Of a DNA stretch of 64,000 nucleotides, positions 27,568-35,648 are shown piece by piece. Each line of letters begins with the position of its first letter. Position 1 is the stretch's first letter. The notes under the pieces are model-generated. The model was not told the origin of the DNA. It ran no database searches and worked only from the letters and a program-made list of their open reading frames with translations. Source of the stretch: PRS1 sp965250265 (lineage in GTDB: Bacteria; Bacteroidota; Bacteroidia; Flavobacteriales; Flavobacteriaceae); the NCBI GenBank assembly GCA_965250265.1, contig CBDFNO010000015.1, positions 310,001 through 374,000 of the forward strand, in the 5' to 3' direction. A program made the position numbers and the translations under genes.

Positions 27568-27957
27568 TTATTTTGGTTGAATTAAATCCCAAAGATTTCC
27601 ATACAAATCTTTAAATACAGCTACTATCCCATAGGGTTCCTCAACTGGTTCCCTTTCAATTTCTATATTGTTATCCAATAAATTTTTAAAGTCCCTTTCA
27701 AAATCGTCTGTGTATAAAAATAAAAAAACGCATCCGCCAGATTGATTTCCTATTGCTTTTTCTTGAACGCTATTAGACGCTTCTGCTAAAAGAAGTGAAC
27801 TACCACGTTCTGAATTTGGTGATACTAAAACCCAACGTTTATTTTGATCTAAAGCAATATCTTCAATTAAATTGAACTTTAATTTGTTGACATAAAAGTT
27901 TATGGCTTCATCATAATCTTTTACTATTAAAGCGATATGTGCAATTTTTCTATTCAT
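27568..27957 (-). CDS. VOC (glyoxalase/extradiol-like) family protein
   Basis: A 129-residue single-domain VOC protein: two beta-alpha-beta-beta-beta units, starting KIAHIALIVKDYDEAINFYV and ending GIVAVFKDLYGNLWDLIQP, which is typical of the family. Potential metal ligands are His7 in the first strand and Glu/Asp in later strands. It sits 3 bp before the epimerase stop within the hydroxyproline operon. Its function there is not established. Confidence 0.85.
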   Translation of the reverse strand: MNRKIAHIALIVKDYDEAINFYVNKLKFNLIEDIALDQNKRWVLVSPNSERGSSLLLAEASNSVQEKAIGNQSGGCVFLFLYTDDFERDFKNLLDNNIEIEREPVEEPYGIVAVFKDLYGNLWDLIQPK

Positions 27958-27960
27958 TGT

Positions 27961-28971
27961 CTAAATTACCTGAAATCCATATGCATAAGGATCATCTTCA
28001 TCATCAATTGTAATAGTATTGTATCCATATATTTTTGCCCAGCCTTGAATACTTGGTATGATAGCTAATTTACCGTTTATGGTAGTTTCATTTTCTATAC
28101 GTCCAATAAATTTACTGCCTATAAAACTTTCATGTATGAATTTCTCTCCTTTTTTAAGTTTTCCTTTGGCATGTAATAGTGCCATTCTTGCAGATGTTCC
28201 TGTGCCACAAGGGCTTCTATCGATAGCCTTATCGCCATAAAACACAGCATTTCTTCCTGAAGAGTCTGGATCTATTGGGTTTCCTGTCCAAAGCATATGC
28301 GAGACATCTCTTATCGTTTCATTTTCGGGATGAATAAATAAATCAGGATATTTTTCATTGATACGATCTCTTACAACTTGAGAATATTGAATAATTTTAC
28401 TTGCTGTAAAATCATGTATACCTGAAAAATTTTGTTGTGGATCTACAATAGCATAATAATTTCCACCATAAGCCACATCAAAATTAAGCGCTCCTAATTC
28501 TGGACAATCAACAGTTAAATCTTCGGAAGCTAAAAAACTTTTTACGTTGATCAGTTTAACCCAATCTACTTTTTTTTCTGTTTTTTGATATTCAATATTA
28601 ACCAATCCAGCTGGCGTTTCCATTCTTATTTTTCCAGCTACTTTTGGTGTAATTAATCCTTCTTCTATGGCAACAGTTATAGTTCCTATCGTTCCATGTC
28701 CACACATTGGTAAACACCCTGAAGTTTCAATAAATAAAATGGCTAAATCATTTTCTGGATTATTTGGTGGATATAAGATACTTCCACTCATCATATCATG
28801 ACCTCTTGGCTCAAACATTAAACCTTTTCTAATCCAATCAAATTCTTTTAAAAAATGCTGGCGTTTCTCGCTCATATTAGCACCTTTTAGATTTGGTCCT
28901 CCTTCAATAATAACTCTTACAGGATTTCCGCATGTGTGTGCATCTATACAAACAAATGTTGATCTACTCAT
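27961..28971 (-). CDS. 4-hydroxyproline epimerase (proline racemase family)
   Basis: A 336-residue enzyme converting trans-4-hydroxy-L-proline to cis-4-hydroxy-D-proline. Both catalytic cysteines are present: Cys90 in PMCGHGTIG and about Cys253 in SPCGTGTSARMA. This marks an epimerase/racemase rather than a 3-hydroxyproline dehydratase, which has Ser/Thr at one site. MCGHGT and the neighbouring deaminase and semialdehyde dehydrogenase favour 4-hydroxyproline over proline. Its start overlaps the end of the DUF885 gene by 8 bp, so translation is likely coupled. Confidence 0.93.
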   Translation of the reverse strand: MSRSTFVCIDAHTCGNPVRVIIEGGPNLKGANMSEKRQHFLKEFDWIRKGLMFEPRGHDMMSGSILYPPNNPENDLAILFIETSGCLPMCGHGTIGTITVAIEEGLITPKVAGKIRMETPAGLVNIEYQKTEKKVDWVKLINVKSFLASEDLTVDCPELGALNFDVAYGGNYYAIVDPQQNFSGIHDFTASKIIQYSQVVRDRINEKYPDLFIHPENETIRDVSHMLWTGNPIDPDSSGRNAVFYGDKAIDRSPCGTGTSARMALLHAKGKLKKGEKFIHESFIGSKFIGRIENETTINGKLAIIPSIQGWAKIYGYNTITIDDEDDPYAYGFQVI

Positions 28972-30685
28972 TTTTTGTATTATCGATATAGGTATTAACT
29001 CTATCTTCTAAAATTGAAAGTGTGACCGTACCTTGCTCTAAAATAATTTCATGAAACTCACGGATGTTAAATTTATCTCCTAAAGCTTCTTCAGCTTCTT
29101 TACGGAGTTGTCTTATTTTTATTTCTCCAATCTTATACGATAGTGCCTGTCCTGGCCAAGAAATATAACGATCTGTTTCCGTTGTAACCTCATGAATTGA
29201 TAAGGCAGTATTAGCTGACATATAATCAATCATTTGTTGTCTTGTCCAACCTTTTGCATGAACTCCAGTATCTACAACCAATCTACATGCACGCCACATT
29301 TCATAAGTTAATTGGCCGAATTTTTCATATGGAGTAGTGTAAATATTCATTTCATCCACCAAATATTCTGAATATAAACCCCATCCTTCACCATAAGCTG
29401 ACAAATACAATCCTCTTCTAAAAGCTGGAATAGTTTTTGGCAACTCATTATTTAATGAAATTTGTAAATGATGTCCAGGAACAGCTTCGTGTGCTGTTAA
29501 AGCCGGAATTGTATATAACGTTCTACTTGGTAAATTATAGGTATTTACCCAGTAAAATCCTGCAGTTGTTTCACTATAAGAACCAGAATATCGCCCTCCA
29601 GTATAATTTGGAGCAATAGCTGCAGGAACCGGAACAACTCCGTATGGTTTTCTTGGCAATGTTTTAAAGAATTTAGGCAATTCAGCATCAATTCTTTTAG
29701 CAATATCTCTTGCAAACATTAACAACTCTTTTGGTGTTTTTGCATAAAATTGCTCATCCGTTCTAAGAAAATGGAAAAATTCAGCAAACGTTCCTTTAAA
29801 ATCTAAATCAGAAATAATTTTGTTCATTTCAGATTTAATTCTTGCAACTTCTTTCAATCCAATTTGATGAATATCATCGGCTGTATATTTAGTACTAGTA
29901 GTGTAATAATTGATTCTATTTTGATAAAACTCTTTTCCATTTGGAACTGTTGATACACCTAAACCTTTTCTTGTATTTGGAAAATATTCATCTTCAAAAA
30001 AGCTTTTAATCTTTTTATATTGATCTATAGCATTTTTTTGAACACTCATTTTTGCAACTTTGATAATTGAATCTTTTAATGCTACTGAAAATGATTCTGG
30101 CAACTTATGAAAGGGTTTATAAAATTCACTTTCGGTTGCATCGGAAACTATATGTTTGTTATAAGTAATCTCATAATTATTAAAAACTGCTTTGGGCTGC
30201 GAGATACCTTCTTTTAATCCTGCTCTTAACAAGGCTAAATTATAATCAACCTTTTGTGATAACTCTTCAAGCCGTTTCAAATACTCTTTAACATGCACCT
30301 TCTTTTCAATATTCTTATTTGCCATTCTACTTAAATTCAAATGGAAAGCAGATTCGTTTGTTATTGGGTTCAAGTACATTTTGTAAGTTTGCGTATCAAT
30401 TTTATCTTGCAAAACAAACAGCAATAACTCTCTTGAAATTTGTTCTGTTTTTGATAAGCCTTCTACAGAAACCAGTTCTAATTCTTCTTTTAAATCCTTT
30501 GAAAAATCAGCTTCGGCTTGATAATATTTAATGGTATTTTCTACAGACTCATTACTTTCAAAATCATACTCTCTTTCTGCTTCATATTTTACAATAATTG
30601 CGTTTAACTTATCGCTATCTGACATTTGTTTAAAGGACAAAATACCTAATAAAACAACGACATAAAAAAGTTTGAAGTTTTTCAT
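28964..30685 (-). CDS. DUF885 family putative metallopeptidase (exported)
   Basis: A 573-residue protein with a hydrophobic N-terminus (NFKLFYVVVLLGILSF) suggesting export, and the DUF885 zinc-like motif TAHEAVPGHHLQ (about 399-410), plus YGEGWGLYSEYL. Members resemble M32-type carboxypeptidases and may cleave peptides, but few are characterised. Its position inside the hydroxyproline operon suggests that it releases hydroxyproline from small peptides in the periplasm. This is inference. Confidence 0.85.
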   Translation of the reverse strand: MKNFKLFYVVVLLGILSFKQMSDSDKLNAIIVKYEAEREYDFESNESVENTIKYYQAEADFSKDLKEELELVSVEGLSKTEQISRELLLFVLQDKIDTQTYKMYLNPITNESAFHLNLSRMANKNIEKKVHVKEYLKRLEELSQKVDYNLALLRAGLKEGISQPKAVFNNYEITYNKHIVSDATESEFYKPFHKLPESFSVALKDSIIKVAKMSVQKNAIDQYKKIKSFFEDEYFPNTRKGLGVSTVPNGKEFYQNRINYYTTSTKYTADDIHQIGLKEVARIKSEMNKIISDLDFKGTFAEFFHFLRTDEQFYAKTPKELLMFARDIAKRIDAELPKFFKTLPRKPYGVVPVPAAIAPNYTGGRYSGSYSETTAGFYWVNTYNLPSRTLYTIPALTAHEAVPGHHLQISLNNELPKTIPAFRRGLYLSAYGEGWGLYSEYLVDEMNIYTTPYEKFGQLTYEMWRACRLVVDTGVHAKGWTRQQMIDYMSANTALSIHEVTTETDRYISWPGQALSYKIGEIKIRQLRKEAEEALGDKFNIREFHEIILEQGTVTLSILEDRVNTYIDNTKNE

Positions 30686-30717
30686 AAATAAATCATTTTA
30701 ACTAATATATATTTCTT

Positions 30718-32301
30718 TTAATTTTTTTGATGTGTAAGTTTTCCATTCAAATTTCTTAAAATTCCTAACGGGTTTTCATTTTTGAGTTCATCTGGCAGTA
30801 AATCATTTGGCCAATCTTGATAACTAAATGGTCTTACCCAACGTTTTATTGAGTGAACACCAACTGCAGTAAAACGACTGTCGGTTGATGCTGGATATGG
30901 TCCACCATGTAGCATTGAAGTACACACCTCAACTCCAGTTGGCACTCCATTAAAAATTACTCTCCCAACACGATTCTGAAGTGCAGCAATAATGCCTGAA
31001 TACTCTGTAGCTTCTTCATTATCTGCAATAAGAGTCCCTGTCAATTGACCTTCCAAGTTTGAAATAACAGTTTCTAATTGTTTGGAGTCATCACATTGAA
31101 CAACCATAGAAAATGGTCCAAAAATTTCCTGGTGCAAACTAGTATTATTTAAAAAGTCATCACCTTCAACCGTAGTAATAGTTTGTCTAGCATAATTTGA
31201 ATTCACTTCTATATCATAATCTGCAACAACACTTAATTCTGATTGTGTTATGGCATTGGATTTATTTTTTTCATAAGCAGCAATGATATTTGGGTGCAGC
31301 ATACATGATGGCTCTATCTTTACAATTTCACTCGAAAGTTGTTGAATAAAATTCGATAATTCTTCACCTTTAATGCCTAAGAGAAGTCCTGGATTAGTGC
31401 AAAATTGTCCAGTTCCTAAAGTAATAGATTTTGCATAAGTTGATGCTAATGTATTACCTCTATTGACGAGTGCTTTAGGTAAGATAACAACAGGATTAAT
31501 ACTTCCCATTTCTGCAAATACTGGAATGGGCTCTTCACGTTTGGCTGCTAAATCATATAAAGCACGTCCACCGCGAATACTACCTGTAAAACCAACTGCT
31601 TTAACTTCTGTATGCTTTACCAATTGCACACCAACTTCAATACCTTTACTATTTAGATTAGAAAACACACCATTTGGCATTCCTGTTTTTTCTGCTGCTT
31701 TTATAATAGCAGAAGACACTAATTCTCCTGTTCCAGCGTGCATAGGATGCGATTTAACAAGGACAGGACAACCAGAGGCAAGTGCCGCTGCTGTGTCTCC
31801 TCCTGCTGTTGAGTATGCCAATGGAAAATTGCTCGCTCCAAAAACCACTACTGGTCCAAGAGGCACCATCATTTTACGCACATCTGGTTTTGGCATTGGT
31901 TGTCTATCAGGTTCAGACGTGTCTATTGTAGCTTCAACCCAAGAACCTTCTTCTACTAATGCTGCGAACACTCTTAGCTGTCCTACTGTTCTACCTCGCT
32001 CTCCTTTGGCTCTTCCTTCTGGCAAACCTGTTTCTGAGCAGTATACGTTAACGAGTTCATCATCTAGCACTAAAATTTCATCTGCAATAGCATTTAAAAA
32101 TGCTGCTTTTCTTTGTCCTGAAATTGCTCTAAAGATTTTAAAAGCCTTAGTTGCAAGTGTTACCGCTTCGTTAATTTCTTCTGATGTGGCTTCCGTAAAC
32201 CTATACTCATTTTCAATATTTAACTGAGGATTAAACGTTTTGTACGTTGTATTTCCTTTAGCTGATTGTTGATTTCCTATATAATTCTTTCCTGTAATCA
32301 T
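30718..32301 (-). CDS. NADP+-type aldehyde dehydrogenase (alpha-ketoglutarate semialdehyde dehydrogenase)
   Basis: A 527-residue ALDH-superfamily enzyme. Visible: FGASNFPLAYSTAGGDTAAA (cofactor-binding region), FTGSIRGGRALYDLA, FAEMGSINPVV (general base Glu) and GTGQFCTNPG (catalytic Cys). This sequence pattern and length match the branch that oxidises 2-oxoglutarate semialdehyde to 2-oxoglutarate, the last step of hydroxyproline breakdown. Its start overlaps the DUF1272 stop by 4 bp. Confidence 0.9.
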   Translation of the reverse strand: MITGKNYIGNQQSAKGNTTYKTFNPQLNIENEYRFTEATSEEINEAVTLATKAFKIFRAISGQRKAAFLNAIADEILVLDDELVNVYCSETGLPEGRAKGERGRTVGQLRVFAALVEEGSWVEATIDTSEPDRQPMPKPDVRKMMVPLGPVVVFGASNFPLAYSTAGGDTAAALASGCPVLVKSHPMHAGTGELVSSAIIKAAEKTGMPNGVFSNLNSKGIEVGVQLVKHTEVKAVGFTGSIRGGRALYDLAAKREEPIPVFAEMGSINPVVILPKALVNRGNTLASTYAKSITLGTGQFCTNPGLLLGIKGEELSNFIQQLSSEIVKIEPSCMLHPNIIAAYEKNKSNAITQSELSVVADYDIEVNSNYARQTITTVEGDDFLNNTSLHQEIFGPFSMVVQCDDSKQLETVISNLEGQLTGTLIADNEEATEYSGIIAALQNRVGRVIFNGVPTGVEVCTSMLHGGPYPASTDSRFTAVGVHSIKRWVRPFSYQDWPNDLLPDELKNENPLGILRNLNGKLTHQKN

Positions 32302-32564
32302 TTGTTTTTAATTCTTTTTAAATGTGCTTCAATATCTACTGATTTATATACCTCTTTTTCTGAAACTGGGTATTTTTCTAAAAGATTTGATGGTCGAATT
32401 GGCCGCTTTTCAAATCCACCTCCACAATTTGGACAAACATGCTGCAAGATTGTTTCAACGCAGTTTTTACAATACGTACATTCAAAAGTGCAAATCATGG
32501 CTTCTTCTGAATTGTATACTAATGACTTATTACAATTTTCACACGTTGGTCGAATTTCAAGCAT
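32298..32564 (-). CDS. DUF1272 small zinc-ribbon-like protein
   Basis: An 88-residue protein with two CxxC-type pairs near the start (CENCNKSL and CTYCKNC) and a third CPNCGGGF, seven cysteines in all, fitting DUF1272 and zinc binding. It overlaps the deaminase gene by 8 bp and the dehydrogenase gene by 4 bp, so it is cotranslated within the hydroxyproline operon. Its role is unknown. Confidence 0.85.
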   Translation of the reverse strand: MLEIRPTCENCNKSLVYNSEEAMICTFECTYCKNCVETILQHVCPNCGGGFEKRPIRPSNLLEKYPVSEKEVYKSVDIEAHLKRIKNK

Positions 32565-33480
32565 ATTGCAAGTTTTTGTATTCTGGAAGTGTTGGTCTAT
32601 TTTTTAACCCATTTCCAATAACACTAAGGACATGTTTACGTTCTTCACCAAATAATGGTAAACGAGGTGCTCGTACATTTTCAGTACCTATTCCAGTTGC
32701 TACTTCTGCCAGTTTAATATTCTGTACTAATTTAGGATTTATATCTAACTCTAGCAATGGTAAAAACCAACGATAAATTTCAAGAGCTTCTTTAATTCTA
32801 CCTGCTTTTTGAAGCTCATATATAGCAACAGTTTCTGCCGGAAATGCACATACCAATCCTGCAATCCAACCATCTGCTCCCATTAATAAACTTTCTAAAG
32901 CCAATGTATCAACTCCTGTCATGATCTTGAGTCTATCACCAAATCGGTTCTTTATTCGTGTAACGTTGGATATATCTCTTGTTGATTCTTTTACAGCTTC
33001 AATATTATTACACTTTAGTAATTCCTCAAACATATCTAAAGTGACTTCAATTTTATAATCCACAGGGTTATTATACACCATAATAGGTAATGATGTACTA
33101 TTGGCTACAGTTTTAAAATATTCAACTGTTTCTCTGTCTCCAGCTTTATAACGCATTGGTGGTAACATCATCAAGCCTTTTGCACCATCATCCTCTGCTT
33201 TTTGGGCAGCTACAATAGCACCTTTTGTGGTTTGCTCTGCAATATTGATTAATACAGGAACTTGACTTTTTACAATATCAACAGTTGCTATTGTTAAAGT
33301 GCTTTTCTCGTCGTCGTTTAAAGTACTTGCTTCACCCAAAGTTCCGCCAAGTACAATTCCATGAACACCTGCATCCAGTTGTGCATTAATATTTGTTTCA
33401 AACATTTGAAGATCGAGTGTATCATCGTTTTTGAATTTTGTTGTAACCGCAGGCATCACGCCTTTCCATTGTAAATTCAT
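32557..33480 (-). CDS. Pyrroline-4-hydroxy-2-carboxylate deaminase (DHDPS/NAL family)
   Basis: A 307-residue class-I aldolase-fold protein. Motifs: GGTLGEASTLNDDE (dicarboxylate-binding loop), MVYNNPVDYK (catalytic Tyr) and the Schiff-base lysine in IEAVKESTRDI. In hydroxyproline catabolism this family deaminates pyrroline-4-hydroxy-2-carboxylate to 2-oxoglutarate semialdehyde. It is first in the minus-strand operon, 137 bp from the divergent AraC gene. Dihydrodipicolinate synthase is unlikely given the cluster. Confidence 0.88.
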   Translation of the reverse strand: MNLQWKGVMPAVTTKFKNDDTLDLQMFETNINAQLDAGVHGIVLGGTLGEASTLNDDEKSTLTIATVDIVKSQVPVLINIAEQTTKGAIVAAQKAEDDGAKGLMMLPPMRYKAGDRETVEYFKTVANSTSLPIMVYNNPVDYKIEVTLDMFEELLKCNNIEAVKESTRDISNVTRIKNRFGDRLKIMTGVDTLALESLLMGADGWIAGLVCAFPAETVAIYELQKAGRIKEALEIYRWFLPLLELDINPKLVQNIKLAEVATGIGTENVRAPRLPLFGEERKHVLSVIGNGLKNRPTLPEYKNLQYA

Positions 33481-33522
33481 AATCTAAATATATTTTATAC
33501 AAAATTAAGTTTAGAATTTAAA

Positions 33523-33590
33523 TATTGATAATGACTGTTTATCCATTATTGATATTATATTATCCAATATTTAAATATTATTGATATTAT
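33523..33590. promoter_or_regulatory. Direct repeats between the hydroxyproline operon and araC-like gene
   Basis: ATTATTGATATTAT occurs exactly at 33545-33558 and 33577-33590, 32 bp apart (about three helical turns). A shorter copy, TATTGATA, lies at 33523-33530. Direct repeats on one face of the helix fit binding by the AraC-type regulator encoded just downstream. The region is very AT-rich, so chance cannot be excluded. Confidence 0.45.
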
Positions 33591-33617
33591 TGAATAGTAT
33601 TTGCGTAATTTAGTAAT

Positions 33618-34460
33618 GTGAAAGTATTACCGTTTAAAATTCCAAAGCCAGAACATGATGCACTTGTATATCAAGAAGATTACGAATTGGTGTTTTATGA
33701 TAAGTTTCATCAACATGAAGAAATACAAGTGAGCTACATAGCTGAAGGTGAAGGTACTCTTGTTGTAGGAGATACTATAAACCATTATAAAAAAGGAGAC
33801 GTACTTGTAATTGGAAGTAACCTTCCACATGTTTTTAAAAGTGAAGAGGTTACAAATAAAAAATCGCTGATGTTATCTTTATTTTTTACTGAAAACTCAT
33901 TTGGAAAGCACTTTTTTAAACTTGAAGAATTAAGTCAGTTTCGCTTATTTTTTAAACGTTCTGAAAATGGCTTAAAAGCAACTTCACATAGGCAAAAACT
34001 TCAGTACTACTTTCTTCAATTAAAAGAAAGCTCGAAATTTGATCGCTTTATTATTCTTTTGAAAATATTGGATATACTCTCGAAATCGAAATACAAGCCT
34101 TTATCTTCTTTTATTTATGAAAAACAATATTCAGATATAGAAGGAAAACGCATGAGTACTTTAATGGAATATACCATGAATAACTTTCAGAATGCAATAT
34201 GTTTGGAAGATGTCTCCAAAATTTCTGCAATGACTAAGAATGCGTTTTGTAAGTATTTTAAAAAACGTACCAACAAAACCTATTTTCAATTCTTAAACGA
34301 ATTACGTATTGAGCATGCATGCAAATTATTACTCGCAAATAATGATGATTCTATTGCAGAAATTGCTGATAAATCAGGGTTCAATAATATCTCCAATTTT
34401 AACAGGCAATTTAAAAATGTGAAACAGATTGTGCCTTCAGAATACAAAAAATTAAAATAA
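33618..34460 (+). CDS. AraC family transcriptional regulator
   Basis: A 280-residue regulator with an N-terminal cupin (about 25-100, HQHEEIQVSYIAEGEG and GDVLVIGSNLPH) and a C-terminal AraC HTH pair (about 185-280: CLEDVSKISAMTKNAFCKYF and SIAEIADKSGFNNISNFNRQFK). The start codon is GTG; no in-frame ATG precedes the cupin. It is divergent from the hydroxyproline operon and most likely its activator, responding to hydroxyproline or an intermediate. Confidence 0.92.
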   Translation: MKVLPFKIPKPEHDALVYQEDYELVFYDKFHQHEEIQVSYIAEGEGTLVVGDTINHYKKGDVLVIGSNLPHVFKSEEVTNKKSLMLSLFFTENSFGKHFFKLEELSQFRLFFKRSENGLKATSHRQKLQYYFLQLKESSKFDRFIILLKILDILSKSKYKPLSSFIYEKQYSDIEGKRMSTLMEYTMNNFQNAICLEDVSKISAMTKNAFCKYFKKRTNKTYFQFLNELRIEHACKLLLANNDDSIAEIADKSGFNNISNFNRQFKNVKQIVPSEYKKLK

Positions 34461-34486
34461 AAAAGGACACAAATTGTGTCCTTTTT
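34460..34486. terminator. Bidirectional terminator
   Basis: AAAAAGGACAC and GTGTCCTTTTT form an 11-bp stem with a 5-base loop, directly after the araC stop and 16 bp past the stop of the convergent gene. T-tracts occur on both strands. Confidence 0.85.
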
Positions 34487-34502
34487 AATAATAATAAAAT
34501 AA

Positions 34503-35333
34503 TTATTGATTAGTTTTAAAGAGTCCTCCAACAAAAGTATAGAAGGAGTCACCATGTCCCGCAGAATATTTTGCTGCTCTATTACCTTTTTCTTTACGCA
34601 CTTCATCATCTGGCCATTTTTCTTTAGCCAATTCCGCATTTCTTGCATACATTTTACTTAAATCATCTAAAGAACTAAGAAAAATTGCTTCAGATCTTTC
34701 GGTGCTATCTGCCCCATAAAAATGAGCATGAGGGAAATACGCTTTAATGTATTCGTTTTTATTAATCATGTCAAGTCGTGCATCACGTAACTCTCTAAAC
34801 TCTTTTCCTGATCCATCACTTGGAAAAGCAGCATGACCTCTTCGTAAATAAAGTATCATACCGTCTGTAGGTGGTTCTGCAAACTCTTTAGTTCCTTTAG
34901 TAACTGCATAAATTTCATCAGAATGCCTATTTGCATAATACGCATTACGTTTTGGAAAGTATTCTCTACGAGCAGTAGAGTCTGCCCAATGCTCTCTTGC
35001 TAATTCTCCGTCTCTGTCAGAAGCTTTATTTATAGCTTCCCAAGATGCATAGCCTTGTACATAGAGTATTTCTGAATTGTCTGGTGAAGTATGATGCAGA
35101 TAATATGATGCTGTCATAATATGTTCATTCTTCACAGTAACGTTATCCATGTATTCTTTTTCTACAGCTTTCCAAGTATCCATATCAAAGTTTTCGTAAT
35201 CCATGTTCCAATGCATTGTGGTTACAGTATAATACTGTACTTCAGGTGGTGCATCTTCTTGAGCAAAAGTAGTTGTTGAAAATAGCAATAACATTGTAGT
35301 TAAAGCAATAAAAAATCGGTTAGTTGTTTTCAT
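34503..35333 (-). CDS. Secreted protein of duplicated ferredoxin-like halves, paralog A
   Basis: A 276-residue exported protein (signal peptide to about TTFAQ25). Two similar halves can be aligned: about 35-140 and about 155-265. Shared pattern: K/N-x-EHI or EYI, then a YG/SPD step, then (D)GELAREHW-x-D versus NAELAKEKWPDD, and RHSDEIY versus GHGDSFY. This looks like two fused ABM/NIPSNAP-like dimeric alpha-beta barrel domains. No catalytic motif is recognised. A paralog lies 315 bp upstream on the same strand. Function unknown. Confidence 0.75.
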   Translation of the reverse strand: MKTTNRFFIALTTMLLLFSTTTFAQEDAPPEVQYYTVTTMHWNMDYENFDMDTWKAVEKEYMDNVTVKNEHIMTASYYLHHTSPDNSEILYVQGYASWEAINKASDRDGELAREHWADSTARREYFPKRNAYYANRHSDEIYAVTKGTKEFAEPPTDGMILYLRRGHAAFPSDGSGKEFRELRDARLDMINKNEYIKAYFPHAHFYGADSTERSEAIFLSSLDDLSKMYARNAELAKEKWPDDEVRKEKGNRAAKYSAGHGDSFYTFVGGLFKTNQ

Positions 35334-35380
35334 AATTGTTTAATATTTAGTTAGTATAATGATTAAAATTAATTACTATT

Positions 35381-35417
35381 CTAAAATTTGAGACAAAAAA
35401 TAATTGTGATTTGAGAC
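35381..35417. promoter_or_regulatory. Motif pair upstream of paralog A (23-bp spacing)
   Basis: AATTTGAGAC at 35385-35394 and GATTTGAGAC at 35408-35417 are offset by 23 bp. A matching arrangement lies upstream of paralog B: CTAAAATATGAGAT (36535-36548) and CTAAAATCTAAGAC (36558-36571), also offset by 23 bp. The flanks align too (TTAGTATRATG, ACTATTCTAAAAT). This suggests a shared, duplicated control region. Confidence 0.4.
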
Positions 35418-35452
35418 AACCCGTAACCGTACTATTGATTAATAAAAAAGTG

Positions 35453-35575
35453 TAAGATTAAATTCATTGATTAGACCAAATATACAAAAAAAATAATTAT
35501 AATGTATTCTATATAAGACTAATAGGTCTTTTATTAAGATTGAATTAATTGATTAGTCCAAATATACAAAAAAAA
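35453..35575. repeat. Imperfect 41-bp direct repeat pair in the paralog spacer
   Basis: Copies at 35453-35493 and 35535-35575 agree at 38 of 41 positions and start 82 bp apart. On the minus strand each contains TATATTTG, which fits the -7 box TAnnTTTG, so these may be tandem promoters for paralog A (start at 35333). The rest of the 315-bp spacer (35334-35648) shows only AT-rich sequence and the motif pair listed separately. Confidence 0.6.
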
Positions 35576-35648
35576 CGTTTTTTACATATTTGCAAGAATT
35601 TTCATTAAGCAATAAAGGTGATTATATACTTACTTGATTTAAATATTT

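Noticed and set aside
31463..32227. Long plus-strand open frame over the aldehyde dehydrogenase gene
   Set aside because: The minus-strand frame carries all ALDH motifs; the plus frame is a composition artefact rich in Ser/Thr/Pro.
34286..34648. Minus-strand frame over the AraC HTH and terminator
   Set aside because: It runs through a strong bidirectional terminator and overlaps two well-supported genes.
35453..35575. CRISPR-like or attachment-site interpretation of the 41-bp repeats
   Set aside because: Only two copies, no uniform spacer array, no integrase or cas gene nearby.
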